Below are positions 17,317 to 25,152 of a DNA stretch of 64,000 bases, piece after piece. Location of the stretch: the NCBI GenBank assembly GCA_023455425.1, contig JAEYCM010000005.1, forward strand, positions 62,001 to 126,000, written 5' to 3'. Below the pieces are notes generated by a model. It was not told where the DNA came from and made no database searches. It was given only the letters and a program-made list of their open reading frames with translations. Both the position numbers and the translations under genes were made by a program. How positions within the stretch are numbered: position 1 is the first letter of the stretch; each line of letters begins with the position of its first letter. This stretch comes from Bacillota bacterium (GTDB lineage Bacteria > Bacillota > Clostridia > Christensenellales > CAG-138).

Positions 17317-18168
17317 TTATCTTCCGTCCTCCACCCGAAGACCGCGTTCAAAGAGCCATTCTGCGCTCATATTGATCCAATCCGTCACGCCTGCGCTCAC
17401 CTGCGGAAGTTCGTGTAACGCGTATACGGCGCTGTCCGCCGTGGAAAGGCCGTGCCTGCCCTGTTCGAACACATGGAGCGTGAAGGGGACGCCCTGTTCC
17501 TCATAGGCCATTGCAAGAAGCAGGCTGTTTTTGACCGGAACAGAGGCGTCGGCAACTGTGTGCCATAAAAACGCCGGAACCGCATGTTGCGTGACGCGCG
17601 TTTCCAAAGACATCCGCGCCTTCAAAGCCTCGTCCTTCCCGCACAGGTTTCTAAACGAGTCCGCGTGCCCCTTTTCCCCGGATGTGACGACCGGGTAGGC
17701 AAGCACCGCGGCGTCCGGCCGGACCAGGGCGGACTTTTCCTTTAAGGCCGCAAGGACCGGCGCATCGTCGAATATCGTCGCAAGGCATCCGCACAGGTGT
17801 CCGCCTGCGGAAAACCCAAGGGAAGCAACTTTGTCAGGCGCGACATGGAACGTCTCCGCCTCGCTACGGATGTAGGCCATCGCCATGGCGGCCTCAATGA
17901 GCTGCGCGGGGTACCGAACGGGCGCTACGGAATAGTCCAGTATAAACGCGCAAAAGCCCTTTGCCATATACCGCAGCGCCACCGGCTCCGCCTCCCTGTC
18001 CGATACAAGGGTGTACGCGCCGCCGGGCAATATCAGAATAGCCGGGTGCCGTCTGTGCTCCCGCATGCCCGCAGGCGCCTCAATCGCCATACAGGTCAAT
18101 ATGCCCTTGCCCCCCTCGGGACGCTCCAAACCGAAATATGCATATAAATCGATTGTTTGATGCTGCAT
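17317..18168 (-). CDS. Alpha/beta-hydrolase, acetylesterase-like
   Basis: A 283-residue cytoplasmic alpha/beta hydrolase of the BD-FAE/acetylxylan-esterase-like group. The oxyanion region LPGGAYTLVSDREAEPVA, the nucleophile elbow GFSAGGH and a C-terminal HGLS with the catalytic His are all present; an Asp in AFLWHTVADASVPV completes the triad. In this context it probably removes acetyl groups from pectin or rhamnogalacturonan oligomers. A strong AGGAGGGG precedes the ATG at 18168. The gene is in the kdgK-GH4-AEC run on the minus strand. The substrate is not provable from sequence. Confidence 0.86.
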   Translation of the reverse strand: MQHQTIDLYAYFGLERPEGGKGILTCMAIEAPAGMREHRRHPAILILPGGAYTLVSDREAEPVALRYMAKGFCAFILDYSVAPVRYPAQLIEAAMAMAYIRSEAETFHVAPDKVASLGFSAGGHLCGCLATIFDDAPVLAALKEKSALVRPDAAVLAYPVVTSGEKGHADSFRNLCGKDEALKARMSLETRVTQHAVPAFLWHTVADASVPVKNSLLLAMAYEEQGVPFTLHVFEQGRHGLSTADSAVYALHELPQVSAGVTDWINMSAEWLFERGLRVEDGR

Positions 18169-18189
18169 GTTGATCCCCTCCTGCTCCCA

Positions 18190-19176
18190 TTAAAACACGC
18201 CCAGCATTTTGAACACAAGTACCATGCAAAATATGCTAAGCCCCGAAAACAGCGTGGTCCAGACCACAACCTGCCCCGCAAGCTGTCCGTCCGCATGCAT
18301 CTGCTGCGCGATGATGGCGCTTGCAACCGAAACCGGGGAGCCGAAGAGCGCGATCAACCCCGCATAATGCGCGCCGCCGAAGGAAGGAATATACCGATAT
18401 GCCACAGCGAGCATGAGAACCGGTGCGATCACGAGCCGCATGACGGTGGCGATAGTGATTTGCCTTGAGAGCGCGCCCACTGCGGAAAATTCGAACTGCG
18501 CGCCCAATACAATAAGCGCAAGCGGGGAGGCAAGCTCCGCCACTTTTTCCACGCCTGCATACAGAAACGGAAGGGTATCCAGCCGGAAGGAGATATCCGC
18601 CTGTACCAACGCCATGCGCACGCAAAGGGCGAGAAGGCCGCACAGCACCCCAACGGTCAACGGGTTTTTCAATATCTCTTTTATCAGCTTCCCCGTGTGG
18701 GGGGCGGTCCCTGCTTCCCCCGAAAAATAGGCGAGTGCCCATATGGAGAGGATGTTAAAGAGCGGAATACTGAATATGGAAAGCGCCGCCGCCATCTGCG
18801 CCCCCGCTTCCCCGAACAGCGAGGCAGAAAGCGGCAGGCCGAACATGGCAAAGTTGGAGCGGAAAATGCACTGCACCATCACACCCTTTTGCCTGCGGTC
18901 TTTGACGGCAATTGAGGCGGTCAGCAGGCCAAGTGCGAACAGGACGATTATGCCGCCGCACGCGTAGGCGACAAGCCCCCATTCAAGCGACCCGATGCTC
19001 TCCGTTTTATAGATATTGAGAAACAGCAGCGTGGGCAGAAACACATGGAAGCAAAGCTTGCCGGCAACACGGGCGAATTCCGGGTTAATCAGCCCAACGC
19101 GCTTTAATATATAGCCAAGCCCGCAGAGAGAAACGACGGGGAACACCGCGTTGAGCGCAAAAAGCACCATTTCCAT
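18190..19176 (-). CDS. AEC family transporter (auxin efflux carrier fold)
   Basis: A 328-residue membrane protein with about ten helices. It begins with the AEC-type helix FALNAVFPVVSLCGLGYILKR and repeats the motif near NPLTVGVLCGLLAL and VEKVAELASPLALIVLGAQF. AEC proteins export or exchange organic acids, and this one could move a sugar acid or end product of uronate breakdown. Two possible starts (ATG at 19176 and 19170) have only weak ribosome sites. It lies 14 bp after the GH4 gene on the same strand, so it is probably coupled. Confidence 0.88.
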   Translation of the reverse strand: MEMVLFALNAVFPVVSLCGLGYILKRVGLINPEFARVAGKLCFHVFLPTLLFLNIYKTESIGSLEWGLVAYACGGIIVLFALGLLTASIAVKDRRQKGVMVQCIFRSNFAMFGLPLSASLFGEAGAQMAAALSIFSIPLFNILSIWALAYFSGEAGTAPHTGKLIKEILKNPLTVGVLCGLLALCVRMALVQADISFRLDTLPFLYAGVEKVAELASPLALIVLGAQFEFSAVGALSRQITIATVMRLVIAPVLMLAVAYRYIPSFGGAHYAGLIALFGSPVSVASAIIAQQMHADGQLAGQVVVWTTLFSGLSIFCMVLVFKMLGVF

Positions 19177-19190
19177 ATACCGCGCCCGTT

Positions 19191-20588
19191 CTACGCGTCA
19201 AGCCTGTAGTAAGGCTCAAGAAACGGGCGCGTATTTTCAATCATCTTCCGGAACAGGGCCCGTCCATCCGAAAGGGAAAGCGGCGCGCACAGCGGTTGGT
19301 CCATGAACGCGGCAAATATCCGGTCCAGGTCCCGTTTTACGATGCCTTCGTATGCGCTTTCGATATTCAGACACGCCCGCGTGACCAGCGCATGGGCCGC
19401 CGCGGGTAAGCGTTTTGCCACCACCGGTTTTACGCTGTTATGGGAGAACACACAGTTTGTTTCCACAATGCTGCCCAATGGCAAGCCCGGCATCTGTCCG
19501 GAATTGGGCAGGTTGACATTTGATACCACCGTCCCCATGCCCAGTATGGCCTTGATAAGGTCGATCAGTTCTTCGTCCGATTGTTGAAGGCGGACAGGCA
19601 TTTTCCCTTCCGCCGAAGCCACACTTTCCTGAATGCGCTCGTTTTGCCTTCTCTTGCGGAAGCCGACGTCGGTCAGGTGGAACCCCCACGCCTTCACGTG
19701 TTCCGGGCTTTGCATATACCAGCGGCCATTCATAAACTCTGCAAGGTGCCTGTCCCCGGCCGCCCCCAACGCCCCATAGCGCCGATACAGGTCCATTTTA
19801 ACCTTGTTGCCGCTGCGGAAGACATCTGTTTGATAATCCTGCGGGCCGACGCCTTTTCGCTCGCAATATCCCTGTTCAAAGAACCGTTCGATAAACTCAG
19901 GCAGCAGCGAAAGAATATCAAGATCGCCGTACTGCGCCTGCGTAATCCATGTAAAATGATTGACACCCGAAGCGTCCGTATAAATTTCCCGCCGGTTGGG
20001 GCGGGGAACGCCGCATATCTCCTGAATGACGGCGCACAGGAAATCCTGCGCGTGGAACACCTCATGGCAGCAGCCAAACGCCTTGATTTGAGGAAACGCA
20101 CCATAAAGCGCCTTTACGCAGATGCTCATGGGATTGGTCAGGTTGAGTACCCAGGCTTCCGGACAATGCCGCGCAATTTCCCGGGCAAATCCTTCAAACA
20201 GCGGCACGGTGCGCATGGCGCGCAATATGCCGCCTGGCCCCGCGGTATCCCCTACGGACTGGTAGATGCCAAGCTGCTCGGGCGCGTGGACGTCGCTTTC
20301 CATTTCTTCAAACGTGCCCGGCAGGATGGAAATGATGACGAAATCCGCGTTTTGGAGCGCACCTTCGAGCGTTTCATAGACGCCGTATTCCCAGCGGCTG
20401 ACGGTTTCCGGCAAGGCGTTGATACGCTCGCCAATCCTCTTATTCAAAAGAGCCGCTTCCCTGTCGGTGTCATAAAGCGCGATTTCACCCGTCAATCCTT
20501 GCGTGAGCGCAAGATCGTTCATGAAAATGCGCGCCCATTGCTTGGAGCCGCCGCCGATATATGCGATTTTAATGTTTCTTGTTTGCAT
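19191..20588 (-). CDS. GH4 glycosidase, probable alpha-galacturonidase (LplD-like)
   Basis: A 465-residue NAD- and divalent-metal-dependent glycosidase that works by an oxidation-elimination mechanism. It has the dinucleotide site IGGGSKQW (11-18), GDTAGPGGI (113-121), NLTNPM (149-154) and the metal-site GCCHE (172-176). Bacillus LplD, an alpha-galacturonidase, belongs to GH4, and the pectin setting supports the same activity here. Other GH4 activities (alpha-glucosidase, alpha-galactosidase) are possible. AGAGGT precedes the ATG. The stop of kdgK (20592) lies just upstream. Confidence 0.88.
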   Translation of the reverse strand: MQTRNIKIAYIGGGSKQWARIFMNDLALTQGLTGEIALYDTDREAALLNKRIGERINALPETVSRWEYGVYETLEGALQNADFVIISILPGTFEEMESDVHAPEQLGIYQSVGDTAGPGGILRAMRTVPLFEGFAREIARHCPEAWVLNLTNPMSICVKALYGAFPQIKAFGCCHEVFHAQDFLCAVIQEICGVPRPNRREIYTDASGVNHFTWITQAQYGDLDILSLLPEFIERFFEQGYCERKGVGPQDYQTDVFRSGNKVKMDLYRRYGALGAAGDRHLAEFMNGRWYMQSPEHVKAWGFHLTDVGFRKRRQNERIQESVASAEGKMPVRLQQSDEELIDLIKAILGMGTVVSNVNLPNSGQMPGLPLGSIVETNCVFSHNSVKPVVAKRLPAAAHALVTRACLNIESAYEGIVKRDLDRIFAAFMDQPLCAPLSLSDGRALFRKMIENTRPFLEPYYRLDA

Positions 20589-20591
20589 TTT

Positions 20592-21614
20592 TTACCTCTG
20601 CACCCTTCCGGAGCCGTCGCCCGCCGCAAGCTTTTTGACTTCCTCCACCGTAACCATATTGAAATCTCCCTCCACGCTGTGCTTGAGGCAGCTTGCCGCG
20701 GTTGCGAATGCAAGCGTCTCCTGCAGCCCCATGCCCGTAAGCATCCCGTAGATAAGCCCCGCGCCGAAGCTATCCCCTCCGCCCACGCGGTCCACGATGT
20801 GCAGGGCGTATTTCTTAGAAAAGTAATATTCCCCGCCCGTATAGAGCATGGCGGACCAGTTGTTGTCGTTGGCGGAAAGAGATTCCCGCAGCGTAACGGC
20901 AACCGTACGGAAGGAAAACCGCTCCGCAAGCCGGCGCGCCACGTCTTTGTATCCTTCCTGGCTGACCTTGCCAGCGTGAACGTCCGTATCCGAGGCACGG
21001 ATATGGAATATGTCCGCGGCGTCCTCTTCGTTTGCAATGCAGACGTCCACATATTCCATCAATTCCGTCATGACAGCGTTTGCCTTTTCGCGGCTCCAGA
21101 GATTTTTGCGGTAATTAAGATCGCAGGAGATTGTCAGCCCCATATGTCTTGCCGCTTGGCAGGCGACTTTACAAAGTTCCGCCGCATGATCGGAAAGCGC
21201 CGGCGTGATGCCGGTAAAATGAAACCAATCGGCCCCTTGGAATATTGCCTCCCAGTCAAAATCCGCTTGCTCCGCCGTAGCGATAGAAGAACCCGCCCGG
21301 TCATAAATGACCTTGGAGGGCCTCTGGCTTGCGCCTTTTTCCAGGAAGTAGATACCGATCCGCGCGCCGCCGCGGGCGATGAATGACGTGTCCACACCAA
21401 ATTTTCTGAGCGCATTGACGGCGCACTGGCCGATCTCATGCCGGGGCAGCTTTGTGACATACGCGGCGTCCACGCCGAAATTGGCAAGCGAAACCGCTAC
21501 GTTCGCTTCCCCGCCGCCATAGGTCGCATGAAACGTATCGGCCTGGGCAAAGCGGCAGTATCCTTCCGGCGCAAGCCGGAGCATAATCTCCCCGAACGTG
21601 ACAACCCTGGGCAC
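20592..21614 (-). CDS. kdgK: 2-keto-3-deoxygluconate kinase (PfkB family)
   Basis: A 340-residue ribokinase-fold enzyme that phosphorylates KDG to KDPG, following KduD. It shows GEIMLRLAPEG near the N-terminus, the substrate-binding YGGGEANVAVSLANFG, and the ATP/anion-hole motif DRVGGGDSFGAGL. I chose the GTG at 21614 (MPRVVTFGEIML) because AGGAG lies 9 nt upstream; the GTG at 21623 would touch the ribosome site. It is the first gene of a minus-strand unit (kdgK, GH4, AEC, esterase and perhaps araC). Its promoter overlaps a palindrome probably bound by the divergent IclR regulator. No KDPG aldolase is in the window. Confidence 0.9.
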   Translation of the reverse strand: MPRVVTFGEIMLRLAPEGYCRFAQADTFHATYGGGEANVAVSLANFGVDAAYVTKLPRHEIGQCAVNALRKFGVDTSFIARGGARIGIYFLEKGASQRPSKVIYDRAGSSIATAEQADFDWEAIFQGADWFHFTGITPALSDHAAELCKVACQAARHMGLTISCDLNYRKNLWSREKANAVMTELMEYVDVCIANEEDAADIFHIRASDTDVHAGKVSQEGYKDVARRLAERFSFRTVAVTLRESLSANDNNWSAMLYTGGEYYFSKKYALHIVDRVGGGDSFGAGLIYGMLTGMGLQETLAFATAASCLKHSVEGDFNMVTVEEVKKLAAGDGSGRVQR

Positions 21615-21700
21615 GGAAAACACCTCCTATTTCTGCAACAGATGGATGGCAACCCCCGCGATCTCCTCCCGAAGATAGATGGCGGCCGGCTTCTTGACGC

Positions 21701-21733
21701 ATTATATTCCATATTATGAAACTTAATTTCGTA
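21701..21733 (-). promoter_or_regulatory. kdgK promoter with IclR-type operator box 1
   Basis: A minus-strand -10 TATAAT at 21701-21706, with the palindrome TATGAAA-CTTAA-TTTCGTA at 21715-21733 lying across the spacer and -35 region. The two 7-bp arms match with a T/C wobble. Its location predicts repression. A matching box lies at the iclR promoter. Confidence 0.65.
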
Positions 21734-21810
21734 TTTTGGATTTGTTTTATCTGGATTATCGCAGAAGTATTTGAATAATGCAATACACATCTCGGCACTT
21801 TTTTATAAAC

Positions 21811-21868
21811 TTGCTTTCATGTACAGGTTTCAAGTACAATATTCCATATTACGAAATCACATTTTATA
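21811..21868 (+). promoter_or_regulatory. iclR promoter with IclR-type operator box 2
   Basis: A candidate promoter TTGCTT (21811-21816) and TACAAT (21835-21840) with an 18-bp spacer. Just downstream, TACGAAA-TCACA-TTTTATA at 21850-21868 repeats the box-1 layout. Both boxes share the preceding bases ATTCCATAT as a direct repeat. This predicts autoregulation. Confidence 0.6.
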
Positions 21869-21889
21869 TTGTATTTTGAAAGGTTTTAT

Positions 21890-22669
21890 ATGAGCGATAA
21901 CAGCGTGCAGTCCTTGGAGCGGGCATTCGGCCTGTTGGATACGCTTTCCCTGAATCCCAACGGGATGCACTTATCGGAGCTTGCCGGGCAAACGGGGCTC
22001 AACAAAAGCACGGTCCACCGCCTGCTTGCCTCCCTGATCGCGCTCGGCTATGTCAAAAAGACAGAGGGTGTAAGCGGCAAATACCAGCTTTCGCTTAAGC
22101 TGTTTGAACTGGCCGGGCGTGTGGTGGAAAGCATCAATGTGCTTGACGTTGCGCGCGACCCTTTAGAAAAGCTGCGCGATGCAGCGAAGGAGACCATACA
22201 TCTTGTGGTGCGGGACGGATGCGATATTGTCTATATCCACAAATCCGAATGTCCGTCAAACGCCTACCGCCTGTTTTCCCAAATCGGCATGCGCCGCCCG
22301 CTCTACTGCACGGCGGCGGGCAAAAGCATACTTGCGACATTGAGCGACCGCGAAGTCGCCTCCGTTTGGGAGCAAAGCAATATTGAAACATATACGGAAC
22401 ACACCATCACATCGCTTTCGGAGCTGTATCGTGCGCTTGACGGCATACGCGCCTGCGGCTACGCTCTGGACAATGAAGAAAATGAGCCGGGTGTACGCTG
22501 CATTGCCGCAGCCATACGGGATTACACCGGAAGAAGCCGCGCGGCGTTTTCCATTTCCGCCCCCGGCTTGCGCCTGCCGGAAGATCGGATTTTGAGCCTT
22601 GTCCCGGAAGTGCTGTCCACGGCGGAAAGGCTTTCAAAAGAAATGGGATATACCGCCCGCATCGGCTGA
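21890..22669 (+). CDS. IclR family transcriptional regulator, KdgR-like
   Basis: A 259-residue regulator with an N-terminal winged HTH (SVQSLERAFGLLDTLSL; MHLSELAGQTGLNKSTVHRLLASLIALGYV) and a GAF-like IclR effector domain (GMRRPLYCTAAGKSILA; ALDNEENEPGVRCIAAAIRD). KdgR proteins of this family sense KDG. The ATG at 21890 follows GAAAGG, and the longer frame from 21869 overlaps operator box 2. Divergent placement from kdgK and shared palindromes support control of the uronate genes. Confidence 0.92.
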   Translation: MSDNSVQSLERAFGLLDTLSLNPNGMHLSELAGQTGLNKSTVHRLLASLIALGYVKKTEGVSGKYQLSLKLFELAGRVVESINVLDVARDPLEKLRDAAKETIHLVVRDGCDIVYIHKSECPSNAYRLFSQIGMRRPLYCTAAGKSILATLSDREVASVWEQSNIETYTEHTITSLSELYRALDGIRACGYALDNEENEPGVRCIAAAIRDYTGRSRAAFSISAPGLRLPEDRILSLVPEVLSTAERLSKEMGYTARIG

Positions 22670-22704
22670 ACCGCCTTATTTTTCCGAAAAAAGAGGTGAT
22701 CCGC

Positions 22705-23859
22705 ATGTCCAACAGGGCCCTTTACGCACTTGCAGAGCCCACCTATATCACCTCCGTCTGGTTCTCGAAAAGCATCAAGGGCATGAACGACGCCGCAGCC
22801 AGGCAGCACGACGCGGTCCTATTGCTGCAGGATGAGGAAGCGCTTGCGAGCGCCAAGGAAATGCGTACGCTCATCCTTATCGGCGCGAATTCGGATTGGA
22901 CGGAATATATGGTACGGCGCATGCGGAAGCGTGGGGTCAAGGTAGCGCTCATGGGGGCGGTGCCCACCGATTTTGGCGAAGATGTGAGCGGCGCGCTTTT
23001 AAGCAGGCAGACGCTGGTGGAAAGCATGGTGCGCTATTTTTACAACGCGGGCAGAAGAAGGCTCGCGTGCGTGGGTAACGAGGCAAGGCTTGCAAACGAC
23101 AACATCCGTAAGCACGCATTTTTGGCGGCGGTAAAGAGCCGCCAACTGGACGCGGATGAACAGCGGGACGTCTATTCCGTGGAAACCGGGCTCGACGACT
23201 GTATCGCCCGTTTCTTAGACAACATCAACCGGTATGACGGCGCGATCTGCACCAACGATTATGTGGCGGTACACCTGCTCGTCCGCGCAAAGGAGCGCAG
23301 CATACGGGTCCCGGAGCAGCTGTTTGTGGCGGGTTCCGGCAATTTACTCATCGGCTGCTGCACCACGCCCACGCTGACGACCTCGACGCTCGATTATTAT
23401 GAGATGGGCGTACAGACTGTCAATATTTGGAATCTCTTGGAAAATAATCCGAGCATCATTTCCGCCCACACCGCCATCCCGTGCGAAATCATCTGCCGGG
23501 GTAGCACGGCGTATCTTCCCGTTTTGGAGGAAAAGGAGGCAGAACGGGCGGACTATGGAAAACGCCCGCCCCTGCAGGAATATGACCAGCGCTTCTTGTG
23601 GCTCCGGAAGCTGGAAAACTGCCTGCTGCAATGCGACACGCTCGACTACGCGATATTAAACGGCGTTTTGCGCGGGGACAGCACGGAAGAACTGGCAGAA
23701 AAACTGTTTGTTTCCCCCGGCACCATCCAATATCGGCTCAAAAAGCTCTATGCCGCGATGGACGCGGACTCCCGCAGGGAGTTTGTACAACGGCTCGGTC
23801 CCTATGTCACAAACATGGAGTATCTGCGCAATACGGAAATTCTCAACAAAGACACATGA
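22705..23859 (+). CDS. LacI-type ligand-binding sensor with C-terminal HTH
   Basis: A 384-residue protein. Residues ~1-290 resemble the periplasmic-binding-protein-like sensor of LacI regulators (VWFSKSIKGMNDAAARQHDAVLLL at the start; NAGRRRLACVGNEARLANDNIRKHAFLAAV; YDGAICTNDYVAVHLLVRAKERSIRVPEQLFVAGSGN). The usual N-terminal LacI HTH is absent. Instead the last ~75 residues contain a LuxR-like HTH (LRGDSTEELAEKLFVSPGTIQYRLKKLYAAM). The ATG at 22705 follows GAGGTG at 6 nt; a GTG at 22696 lies inside the ribosome site. It sits between iclR and the uronate operon and ends before a strong terminator, so it may control one of them. The ligand is unknown. Confidence 0.8.
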   Translation: MSNRALYALAEPTYITSVWFSKSIKGMNDAAARQHDAVLLLQDEEALASAKEMRTLILIGANSDWTEYMVRRMRKRGVKVALMGAVPTDFGEDVSGALLSRQTLVESMVRYFYNAGRRRLACVGNEARLANDNIRKHAFLAAVKSRQLDADEQRDVYSVETGLDDCIARFLDNINRYDGAICTNDYVAVHLLVRAKERSIRVPEQLFVAGSGNLLIGCCTTPTLTTSTLDYYEMGVQTVNIWNLLENNPSIISAHTAIPCEIICRGSTAYLPVLEEKEAERADYGKRPPLQEYDQRFLWLRKLENCLLQCDTLDYAILNGVLRGDSTEELAEKLFVSPGTIQYRLKKLYAAMDADSRREFVQRLGPYVTNMEYLRNTEILNKDT

Positions 23860-23908
23860 CCTGTAAAAGGCATTTATGATATCACATATGGCCGTTCCTA
23901 TGCAATAT

Positions 23909-23940
23909 AAAAACCGGGCGCATGTACGAGCCCGGTTTTT
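23909..23940 (+). terminator. Intrinsic terminator after the LacI-like sensor gene
   Basis: A perfect 11-bp stem AAAAACCGGGC/GCCCGGTTTTT (23909-23919 and 23930-23940) with a 10-nt loop and a terminal T-run, 50 bp after the stop at 23859. Confidence 0.9.
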
Positions 23941-23943
23941 GTA

Positions 23944-23973
23944 TTGTAACCGCCGCCGCCGTTTTTTTATAAT
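23944..23973 (+). promoter_or_regulatory. Candidate promoter of the uronate operon
   Basis: TTGTAA (23944-23949), an 18-bp spacer and TATAAT (23968-23973), about 90 bp upstream of the kinase ATG at 24064. It begins directly after the preceding terminator. The rest of the leader shows no clear structure; a TTTTCGTA half-box resembling the IclR sites occurs in it. Confidence 0.5.
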
Positions 23974-24063
23974 AAAGCTGCCTAGAGTATGTAAAACCGC
24001 TTCATTTCAACCGTTCTGACTGTCCTGCTTTTCGTAAAACAACCGGAAACGGAGGAACCAAAT

Positions 24064-25137
24064 ATGGAGCTAACACGCAATCGCGCCGTTGCGCTGCTAT
24101 CCCCTACCAGCATGGGCGTACGCATCACCCCGATAGAACGGCAGCCCGTACACACCAGCAATCACTTCTATATGCAGACCACCAGCGCCGAAAGCAATGT
24201 GCTGAGCGTATCCGCCGCATTGGGTCTTCCCACCAAGGTGCTCACCGCCTTCGTGGAGGGAAGCCCCCTTTCGCAGTTCATCAAAAACGACCTTTCCTCC
24301 CGCCACATGGCGTACGAGTATGTGGAGGTGCCGCAGGGCGGCCCGTGGGGCTACCGGCACCAGTTCAATATCGCGGACAGCGGCTTTGGCATGCGCGGGC
24401 CGCGCGTACACAACGACCGCGCGGGCGAGGTGGGCCGGATTTTGTCCGCCTCCCAGTTTGACCTAAAACGGATATTCGAACAAGAAGGTGTCACAATTTT
24501 GCACCTTTCCGGCCTGATCGCGGCGCTTTCCCCGGAAACGAGCGCGTTCTGCCTGGAACTTGCAAGGACTGCAATGCGGCACGGGACGCGCATCTCCTTT
24601 GATTTAAATTACCGCGCCTCCTTCTGGAAAGGACGCGAAAACGAGCTACGGGCCGCATTCTGTGAGATCGCGGGTATTGCAGACATTTTAGTAGGCAATG
24701 AAGAGGATTTTCAGTTGAGCCTGGGCGTCGAAGGGCCGGAAGCGGGCGGACGGGATCTTGCGGGAAAGACGGAAAGTTTCAAAGGCATGATCATGCGCGT
24801 GAAGAAACGGTTCCCCAATGTGGAACTGTTTGCGACCACGCTTCGTCAGGTAGTAAGCGCCAACAGCCACCTCTGGGGCGCGATCCTGCTGGACAATGAG
24901 ACATGGCATGTGGCGGAGCCCCGGAAAATCCCCATACTCGACCGCATCGGCGGCGGGGATGGGTTTGTTGGAGGGCTGCTCTACGCGCTGCTCAAAGGCT
25001 GGAACGCCGAACAGGCGCTGCACTTTGGCTGGGCCACGGGCGCGCTTGCCACCACCATGCTGCAGGACTACGCGCTGCCCGCCGATGAGGAGCAGGTATG
25101 GAGCATGTGGCAGGGCAACGCGCGCGTCAAACGTTAA
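24064..25137 (+). CDS. PfkB family sugar-acid kinase (candidate gluconate/KDG kinase)
   Basis: A 357-residue ribokinase-fold kinase with the substrate-side segment TTSAESNVLSVSAALGLPTKVLTAFVEG, ISFDLNYRASFW and VGNEEDFQLSLG. Near the C-terminus it carries the catalytic ILDRIGGGDGFVGGLLYALL with the general-base Asp. It is related to KDG kinases but clearly diverged from KdgK at 20592-21614. As first gene of an operon with 6-phosphogluconate dehydrogenase, it may phosphorylate gluconate, which would feed the next enzyme; KDG is the alternative substrate. GGAGGAACC precedes the ATG, and the next gene follows after 15 bp. Confidence 0.85.
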   Translation: MELTRNRAVALLSPTSMGVRITPIERQPVHTSNHFYMQTTSAESNVLSVSAALGLPTKVLTAFVEGSPLSQFIKNDLSSRHMAYEYVEVPQGGPWGYRHQFNIADSGFGMRGPRVHNDRAGEVGRILSASQFDLKRIFEQEGVTILHLSGLIAALSPETSAFCLELARTAMRHGTRISFDLNYRASFWKGRENELRAAFCEIAGIADILVGNEEDFQLSLGVEGPEAGGRDLAGKTESFKGMIMRVKKRFPNVELFATTLRQVVSANSHLWGAILLDNETWHVAEPRKIPILDRIGGGDGFVGGLLYALLKGWNAEQALHFGWATGALATTMLQDYALPADEEQVWSMWQGNARVKR

Positions 25138-25152
25138 AAGGAGGAGCATTTT

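Noticed and set aside
19581..21386. A 601-codon open frame on the plus strand
   Set aside because: Antisense to the GH4 and kdgK genes and spanning the gap between them; no family resemblance.
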